Shown: positions 56,290 to 64,000 of the stretch, one piece after another
Position numbering within the stretch: position 1 is the first letter of the stretch
Layout: every line of letters begins with the position of its first letter
DNA from: Clusia tigrina
Lineage: Eukaryota; Arthropoda; Insecta; Diptera; Clusiidae
Assembly (NCBI GenBank): GCA_920105625.2
Contig: OV050030.1
Coordinates: 87,963,152 to 88,027,151, forward strand
DNA: 64,000 nt
Reading direction: 5' to 3'
Notes under the pieces: model-generated
Told to the model about the DNA's origin: nothing
What the model saw: the letters and a program-made list of their open reading frames with translations, nothing else
Databases searched by the model: none
Position numbers and translations under genes: made by a program

Positions 56290-57051
56290 ACAACGAACTG
56301 TCCGTTCGCTGCTCTACACACAGTTTGGTTGAAAAATGCTTCGCAAGTTCTTTCTATCGCTGTTAGCGGCGGGCTGTTGGTGTCAAATTCTTCTAGCTGC
56401 CAGAAACGCTCGAGCTGTTGGGTTAATGATTCATCTTCATTCGTCACTCCAATACCGCAAAACGTAGTCTCAGCTGTTGATGGAATTGTGATGTGTCCAC
56501 CAAGCACCCATCCGAACACGGTGTTTTGCAACATGGGGAGTCCGGTTCCCAATGTGATTTGGCCGACTACTAGCAATTCCAGATTACATTCGTTGCCTAT
56601 AAGAACCTGATTGATTAAACTCCGGATCAGCCAATTGAATATTTTTAGGAATAGGCCAGACTGTCACGCCGAAACTCTGTGTTGGCAGTGGATGTGTAAT
56701 TTTTGGCAGTATGACAACTTCAATTCGGGCTGAGTAACTAGTCACTCGTGACTAAAGTTTAATGTTGGCTCGATGAGTAGCGCGTTGTTGAATTTCCCCA
56801 ATTCCATCAAAGTACTGCGGATTGTATTGTGTTGGTAATCCGAGCTTCTTTGCCAACCTGTCCGTAATGTTGTTTGTCTGCGAACCGCCGTCCAAAATTG
56901 CACGGTATTGAAATTCATTGCCACGGAAGTCATTGACTTTTAAGACGACAGTGCTCAACAGCACATGTTTCACGCCCGCACGATTGACCGGGGACACTAA
57001 TGAAGTGGTGAGTGGTTTTTCTATGTCACTGGTATAGCTATGTAACTCCAC
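56290..57051 (-). pseudogene. pol: BEL protease region
   Basis: DUF1758-type retropepsin: RAILDGGSQTNNITDRLAKK (56,742-57,051), where the usual DSG reads DGG. Then, in another frame (56,112-56,576), ITLGTGLPMLQNTVFGWVLG, which in BEL follows the protease, and RFWQLEEFD. A frame break lies at about 56,600-56,740. Confidence 0.75.
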
Positions 57052-58709
57052 TGTAGGTTCACTTCCGAATGTTGTGAGTGTCTGAGATGACCCTTGACTG
57101 GACTGACCCGAGTTATCGGATGGGCTTTAGCTAACTGTTGATCAAAATGCACGAATGGGTTGTGCTTCTTGTTGCATTTGGTGCATCCTCTCATTGAACA
57201 AGTTTTCGATGTATGACCATTTTTCATACAATTCGCACATAACTTGTGTTGTTTAATTATATCAAAACGCTGATGCGGCGTTTTCGCCAAGAATTGTGCG
57301 CATGCAAAAAGTTGGTGATTGCCTTTGCATACGAGGCAGCCCGTTGCGGCCTTGGTTGCTGAGAATAGCGTTGAATGATACTTCGCGTTTGTCGATTTAT
57401 TGTTGATAATTTTGTGTTGTGGTTCTCGGTCTTCACATGATTGAAAACGTTTTTCTAAGAATTTCAATAGGCGGTCAATGGGTTGGAACTCCTGAGGCTG
57501 ATCTAGCGTCAATTCATACTCGGATCTTGACGTTTTATCTAACTTCTGCAATAAAAGATACTCCAAAATTGTGTGGAAGCTATCTACGGGAACTCCTTGG
57601 CTTTTTAACGCGTAAATGCATTCCTTGGCTGCATCGTGTATAGTTTTAAACGTTGAGCCCATTTCACTGCTAGCATTCTTTATATTAAACAGCTTGCTAT
57701 AGATAGTTTTAACCAATTTGCGCTTATTGTTAAACCTATCGCACAAGATTTGCCAGGCTGCGTCATAGTTTTCCTCGCATGCTGGCAAGTGACCGATGAG
57801 TGCTTTAGCTTCTCCGGTTACATTGGCAGCCAAGTAGAACATTTTTTGTGTGTTGCTTATTGGCTGAGTATGTATCATCTTAACATACAAATCGCGAAAT
57901 GGTATCCACGTTGAATAGCTACCGTCAAAAACTGGCAAGGTAACTTTAGGCAAATGCACATTTAATGCCTGTGGTATGGTGTGGATTGGCGAGGAGTTGC
58001 TCGGTGTACTGACTGGAATATGTTGTCGTAACTTAATGAGTACGTTTTGAAGCGCATCTTCGATCTCGTAGAATTTGTCCGCATCATAACCATCAATTTC
58101 CGCCAGGTTTGTTCGTTGTCATATCCATTGGTTATTTTGCACCAGATTATCGTGGTAACGTATCAATAGTTTTGTTTTGATATCATAGTACACTGGTGGA
58201 TGTGACTGATCAGTTTCCGAGTGCACATCCCCAATGACTCGAGAAATTGCACGCACCAACGCCTTTTGCTGCCGTACTAGGGCTAAGAGTCCATCGCCTT
58301 CCTGATGGCTGGTCCGCGGTGTGCTGTCCTTGCGGTTAGAGCCTCCTTGATAGACGTGCAAGGGAACTTCAAGTTGCACTGGCGTTTTACGCTTCTCTCC
58401 TTCCTCATTGATGATGTGCTGTAATTTGGTGAACAGCCAGTCGTAGAGGTTTGCTACGTTGCCTCTATAATCCTGTTTGAAGTACTCATGATTAACTTCG
58501 TCTAGCTCGAGTACGAGATAATGTTGATGTTCGAACGTAGACCATGCCTCCTTCAGAGTCTTCATGCGTTTACTGGCATATTCGATGGTTTTACGGTCTT
58601 GTCGATCCTTTTTAAAGCTGCGCACCAGTTGCTCTATTGCCGAGCCCACTTCATACTGTGCCCTGGTCAACTTGTCCAACTGCTCAATTGTTTCTTGGTG
58701 ATGCGCCAT
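57021..58709 (-). pseudogene. gag: BEL gag
   Basis: Starts MAHHQETIEQLDKLTRAQYE at 58,709. A stop at 58,119 (after NNQWI) splits it; 57,021-57,959 continues with LPVFDGSYSTWIPFRDLY, EAKALIGHLPACEENYDAAW and LEYLLLQKLDKTSRSEYEL, a DUF1759-type gag core. C-terminal zinc motifs are CLVCKGNHQLFAC and CANCMKNGHTSKTC. Apart from the single nonsense codon and a missing ATG for the second part, it is well preserved. Confidence 0.85.
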
Positions 58710-58808
58710 GCTGAATGTTAAAGGTGAGTTAATGTTTAAATTCTGTGTCCTGAGCTATGATATCACTGGATATCCTTCTTGAGGTACTTCTGGTTGTCTT
58801 CCTTCAGA

Positions 58809-58826
58809 ATCTCGCTGGGGCCTCCA
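58809..58826 (-). promoter_or_regulatory. Primer binding site of BEL element
   Basis: Minus strand TGGAGGCCCCAGCGAGAT, three bases after the 5' LTR. The TGG start fits a tRNA 3' CCA; the tRNA is not assigned. Confidence 0.55.
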
Positions 58827-58829
58827 AAA

Positions 58830-60258
<1,429 letters not shown>

Positions 60259-60276
60259 TGGCGCCCGAGCAGGGAC
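60259..60276 (+). promoter_or_regulatory. Primer binding site of errantivirus-like element
   Basis: TGGCGCCCGAGCAGGGAC, identical to the site of the gag-protease LTR element at 5,274 and 12,716. Confidence 0.75.
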
Positions 60277-60752
60277 CAGCGAAGTCACTAGTAAAATCGT
60301 GAATAAAAAAGTGAGAAAAATAATAAGAAAAAAGTATCGCTAAGTTTACGTGCTACAAAAAAAAAACGAGAAACCAAACAGTATCGTTGGTGACAAGTGC
60401 TAGAGAAAGCTGAAAAAAAGTAGCAGGAAAGAGGCCCCCAAGTAGACGTATCATCGTAGGAACAGGAGTTTTTGACAAGCAGCCGCCTGCCCAAAATATT
60501 CAACAAAACAAAGCACCGCTGGGAAAAACCATGAAGAATACTTTAAGCATATTTCTAGTGTATTTGTATGTAAGTCATAAACATTTAAAAAAAAAAAAAA
60601 AAAATAAATACAAAGGAAAAAGTTAAAGTAAACAAAAAAGAGTAAAGAAATAAATAATCAAAAGATAAGTTCAAGTTAAATTTTTTCTAAATAAAAAAAA
60701 AGTGAAAGTAAATAAAAAATAACAAGAAAACTAAGAAATAATTACAAGTAAA

Positions 60753-60787
<35 letters not shown>

Positions 60788-60872
60788 TAATAAATCTATT
60801 ATAAATAACGTTTGGTGAAGGAATCAAAACATTTCTTTAATTTTTTTTTATTTTTATCCATTACTTTTAAAC
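60277..60872 (+). other. A-rich leader of errantivirus-like element
   Basis: About 600 bp without coding content, with homopolymer A runs at about 60,587-60,604 and 60,756-60,784. It separates the primer site from gag, where packaging signals usually lie; no defined structure was read. Confidence 0.6.
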
Positions 60873-62270
60873 ATGTCGACTCCAGAAGAACAACTTAGTG
60901 AAAAACTAGCACAATTAAGGGTTACTAATAGTCTGATCAATAATTCTAACCAACACCCACCTAGTACAAGTCATAATCCTCAACCACTAATACTGACAGA
61001 AGCACTAACCAGACAGATTACGGAACTGATTACATCGACAGTACAGAACCTCCATAACCCGTTTGTCGAAAACGACGAAAGAGACTATACGGTCCAATTT
61101 AATTCGACAAATTTGGATGAATTGGATAGGATCCCAGACATTGTAAAGTGCTTACGCGAATTTTCTGGGCAACCAGGAGAATTTAACTCCTGGCGTAAAA
61201 CCGTGGACAGAATATTTACTGCATACGACAATGTTAAACGAACACCAAAATATTACGCAATATTACACACCGTCAGACACAAAATCATAGGAGAGGCAGA
61301 TACTGCCTTAGAATCATACAGAACTCCGCTAGATTGGTCTAAAATAAAAAAATGCCTAATGATGCATTATTCGGACAAGCGCGACATCGGCACACTTGAA
61401 TATGAAATGACCACACTAACGCAACGAAACAGTACTATAACAGAATTCTACCAGCGAATTTACCAATACCTATCGCTGATATTAGACAAAATCGCTTGCT
61501 TAGAATTAAGCGAAGAGTCACTTCAAACAATGACTAATGCATATAGGGAAAAAGCATTAGACACTTTTATTCGGGGACTCAACGGTGAACTTCCTAAACT
61601 TTTAAGTGTTCGAGAACCAACGACACTGCCACAGGCCCTACATCTGTGTCAAAAATTAGATAACATGGCATATAGAATGAACTCCATGCAGAGGCCAAAT
61701 ATTCCCAGAAAACCCGATTATCCATTGCCGCCTTTGCGACCACCACGTCAAAACCATCCTCCCATGCAACCTATTAGAAATAGATTTTTCCCAGAACTAA
61801 CACATTTGCCTCAGTTCAGATACGATAATAATCCACATAATAGATTCCAGCCCAATAATAACAATAACTCATACGGGTTTCAACCAAAACCCCATTTCGG
61901 TCATTCAGGATTCAATAACCGACCATACCTTCCACCTAAACCTCCCGTACCTATGGAAGTTGACCCTTCAGTACACTCCAGGCAGGTAAACTACCAAAAC
62001 CGACCACAGAACAACTATAATAGACCTCAAATTCCCTTCAATCAATACCAAAACCCAGCACAAAAACGACAATTGCCACCTTTTTCTCAGCAAAACCATC
62101 AACCCAACAAAATTCAGCGAACATTCTTTACTCACACAGAAGATCCGTACTATGAGTCTGAGGGATTTTATTCCGAAGAACGTCTTGAAGATAACTTCGA
62201 AGCAAATCACCACCCGACGACAGAACAAGAAGACATAAAACAAACCGATGACGTTCATTTTTTAGACTAA
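60873..62270 (+). CDS. gag: Gag of errantivirus-like element, intact
   Basis: 465 codons, no internal stop. Starts MSTPEEQLSEKLAQLRVTNS; the core has CLREFSGQPGEFNSWRKTVD and IFTAYDNVKRTPKYYAILHT, TLEYEMTTLTQRNSTITEFY and DTFIRGLNGELPKLL, as in 17.6/297-type gag. The C-terminal third is rich in Pro, Asn and Gln and lacks a CCHC knuckle, which is usual in this group. Downstream pol overlaps in another frame, so pol would need frameshifting. Confidence 0.85.
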   Translation: MSTPEEQLSEKLAQLRVTNSLINNSNQHPPSTSHNPQPLILTEALTRQITELITSTVQNLHNPFVENDERDYTVQFNSTNLDELDRIPDIVKCLREFSGQPGEFNSWRKTVDRIFTAYDNVKRTPKYYAILHTVRHKIIGEADTALESYRTPLDWSKIKKCLMMHYSDKRDIGTLEYEMTTLTQRNSTITEFYQRIYQYLSLILDKIACLELSEESLQTMTNAYREKALDTFIRGLNGELPKLLSVREPTTLPQALHLCQKLDNMAYRMNSMQRPNIPRKPDYPLPPLRPPRQNHPPMQPIRNRFFPELTHLPQFRYDNNPHNRFQPNNNNNSYGFQPKPHFGHSGFNNRPYLPPKPPVPMEVDPSVHSRQVNYQNRPQNNYNRPQIPFNQYQNPAQKRQLPPFSQQNHQPNKIQRTFFTHTEDPYYESEGFYSEERLEDNFEANHHPTTEQEDIKQTDDVHFLD

Positions 62271-63117
62271 AAGACTCTTCGCTACCATACTATGAATTCG
62301 TAGCGAAGAATGGACATAAATACAAATTTCTACTTGACACCGGTTCCAATAAAAATTACATACAACCAAATCTCATTCGCAGACCACAAAAAAATTCAAA
62401 ATTATTTTTTGCAAATTCCATAGCAGGAAAAGTACAAATTTCACACCATGCATATGTAGACATATTTCATGAAGAAATTGAGAAAATCAAATTCTTCTTA
62501 CTACCTGGATTAGAAACATTCCACGGTATCATTGGTAATGATACGCTTAAAGAGCTCAACGGGATTATCCATACAGATAAAAATTACTTTATTTTAAGGA
62601 ATAGATTAAAATACCCATTAAAACAATTTAAAACGGACTCAGTAAACAACCTAGAAATTAGAACAGATCACCTTCCAAAGCAACAAGAAAAAAGGCTACA
62701 AGCCGTTCTAAAATCATTTCCTACACTTTTCTCTGATCCCGACAAAAAACTTACTTACACAACAACTGTTCAAGCCGAAATTCGCACTACAACAGAAACA
62801 CCAGTATATTCCAAAGCATAAGGACGAAGTGGAAAGACAAGTCCGAGAGATGCTCGATCAAAACATCATAAGGCCATCAAAGTCGCCATACAATTCTCCA
62901 GTATGGATTGTCGTGAAAAAAGATGACGCATCCGGCGAAAAAAAATACCGGATGGTGATCGACTACAGGAAATTAAACTCTGTAACCATAGCTGATAAGT
63001 ACCCTATCCCCGAGATAAATGAAGTTTTGTACAATCTCGGTAAAAACGCCTACTACACCGTAATCGATCTTAAGAGTGGTTTCCACCAGATACCTCTTAA
63101 GGAATCTGACAGAGAAA
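62262..63117 (+). pseudogene. pol: Protease and N-terminal RT of errantivirus-like element
   Basis: The frame after gag carries the protease: YKFLLDTGSNKNYIQPNLI (DTG), then HGIIGNDTLKELNG. The RT begins with a linker (LPKQQEKRLQAVLKSFPTLF). A frame break near 62,818 leads to MERQVREMLDQNIIRPSKSP, VWIVVKKDDASGEKKYRMVI, YRKLNSVTIADKYPIPEI and VIDLKSGFHQIPLKESDREK. It stops at 63,117 before the catalytic YxDD motif. Confidence 0.85.
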
Positions 63118-63423
63118 AAAGAAAACCAGTAGACCTTTTCTTCGGTAGAACCGTTGATTTCAGCCCACAAGATTACGAGAAGCTCGACAGGACAACATAG
63201 AAAAACTAAAACAAAAACAGCAAACTGACTTACGATATCACAACAAAAAGAAACACACAATCAAGGATTATATACCAGGACAAGTAATCTACGTAAAGCA
63301 AAACAAAAGATTAGGAACAAAACTGTCAGCAAAATTCAAAGAAGAAATAGTAAAAGAAAATAGAAATACTACAGTAGTTACAGAATCAGGAAAAATAGTT
63401 CACAAAAGCAACATACGCAACTA
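63118..63423 (+). pseudogene. pol: Integrase C-terminus fused to truncated RT
   Basis: Directly after SDREK the sequence becomes PVDLFFGRTVDFSPQDYEKL, then, one frame over, NIEKLKQKQQTDLRYHNKKK, YIPGQVIYVKQNKRLGTKLS and KIVHKSNIRN, the end of an errantivirus integrase. The catalytic RT, RNase H and integrase core (roughly 2 kb or more in relatives) are missing. The join is clean and within one continuous sequence, so it is a deletion, not an assembly gap that I can see. Confidence 0.8.
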
Positions 63424-63454
63424 AGTTCTCTTATAAACAATTATAATTTTCCAG

Positions 63455-64000
63455 ACCATATGCAACGCAGAAATACAAATACTGGACTACACGAATTCAC
63501 AACTAATCACGATAGACACAGGAACGGCTAGACTGCAGACAGGAACATATAAAATCATCCACGTGATCGAATTCGAAAAATATCAAACGTTTATTGACGA
63601 AACGGAAATAGCAATAAAGAGAACAATGAAAGAAAATCACTCCTTATATCCTTTCCTACTCCATACCATATCCCAGATCCGAAATAATATCGATAGAATG
63701 ATACCTAATAAAAGGATACAACGGTCACTAGATTTTATAGGCACAACATGGAAATGGATCGCAGGGAATCCAGACCATGCTGATTTTAATATTATCGAAG
63801 AAAAAATTAATAACGTTTTAGAAAACAATAATAAGCAATTTATTATAAATAAACTTACAATTGAACAAATTAATAAATTAACAAAAATAACAAACGATAT
63901 TTCAAAGAATATGAAAAACGAAAATATCTTTAAAGAAGAATTTATTTTGAAAATAAAATATCAACTAGAAATAATAAAAGAAGAAATTGTGAACATAGAA
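63455..64000 (+). CDS. env: Env of errantivirus-like element, partial, open to window end
   Basis: A T-rich AATTTTCCAG acceptor (63,445-63,454) is followed by a frame with no stop for 182 codons to the last base. There is no ATG at its start, fitting an env translated from a spliced RNA. A basic RIQR motif (near residue 88-91) precedes SLDFIGTTWKWIAGNPDH, the cleavage-site and fusion-peptide neighbourhood of errantivirus env. The C-terminal rest (Asn/Lys/Ile-rich, helical) continues beyond the window. The signal peptide and 5' exon were not identified. Confidence 0.7.

Overview
This 64 kb window is eukaryotic and consists, as far as I can read it, entirely of transposable elements and AT microsatellite. 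I found no host gene, tRNA, rRNA, operon or CRISPR. The element set (412/mdg1-like and errantivirus-like Ty3/gypsy, BEL with env, Jockey, LOA-type LINEs with RNase H, Rep/Pif1 Helitrons, an irritans-type mariner) and the AT-rich base composition point to an insect, most likely a higher dipteran. The species cannot be fixed from the sequence, and family names below rest on protein motifs I could read, not on database searches.

Left third (1-24,000): a nest of insertions on the minus strand. A Ty3/gypsy copy (412/mdg1-like; pol at about 1,130-3,018 and 23,258-24,000) was split by a Jockey-like LINE with an 11-bp target duplication (3,019-3,029 and 23,247-23,257). The Jockey was split by a plus-strand LTR element with 1.57-kb LTRs (CTAC duplications at 3,698 / 11,140 and 16,840) and by a minus-strand LOA-type LINE (17,441-22,621; 10-bp duplication). 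A 7.7-kb block (38-7,751), running from a RNase H relic through the gypsy and Jockey pieces into the LTR element's gag gene, was then duplicated in tandem (7,752-15,193). This leaves three LTRs and two gag-protease genes. The LTR element encodes only gag and protease. Its 5' leader carries six consecutive stem-loops with near-identical loops and covarying stems, the most novel-looking signal here.

Middle (24,000-50,036): a compact Ty3/gypsy element with 239-bp LTRs (24,156-28,566), then two Helitrons in tandem on the minus strand (28,757-32,195 and 32,257-37,136), a plus-strand LOA-type LINE (37,191-about 42,300), and the same two Helitrons again in inverted order on the plus strand (about 42,313-46,242 and 46,272-49,641). 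The two Helitron blocks share private defects, so they are arms of one large inverted duplication. Each first-type Helitron carries a sequence fitting the CTCF consensus near its 5' end.

Right third (50,036-64,000): an internally deleted mariner (50,039-50,983), a full-length but decayed minus-strand BEL element with env (51,101-59,327), about 600 bp of pure (AT)n, and a plus-strand errantivirus-like element (59,926 to beyond the window) with an intact gag, a pol with a large deletion, and an open env frame that leaves the window. From 24 kb rightward nearly every element boundary falls in an (AT)n tract, suggesting that one microsatellite was repeatedly used as an integration target.

Nothing here works together as a pathway; the elements are mostly dead. 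The longest intact frames are the LTR element's gag-protease (753 and 779 codons), the left helicase (555 codons) and the errantivirus gag (465 codons).
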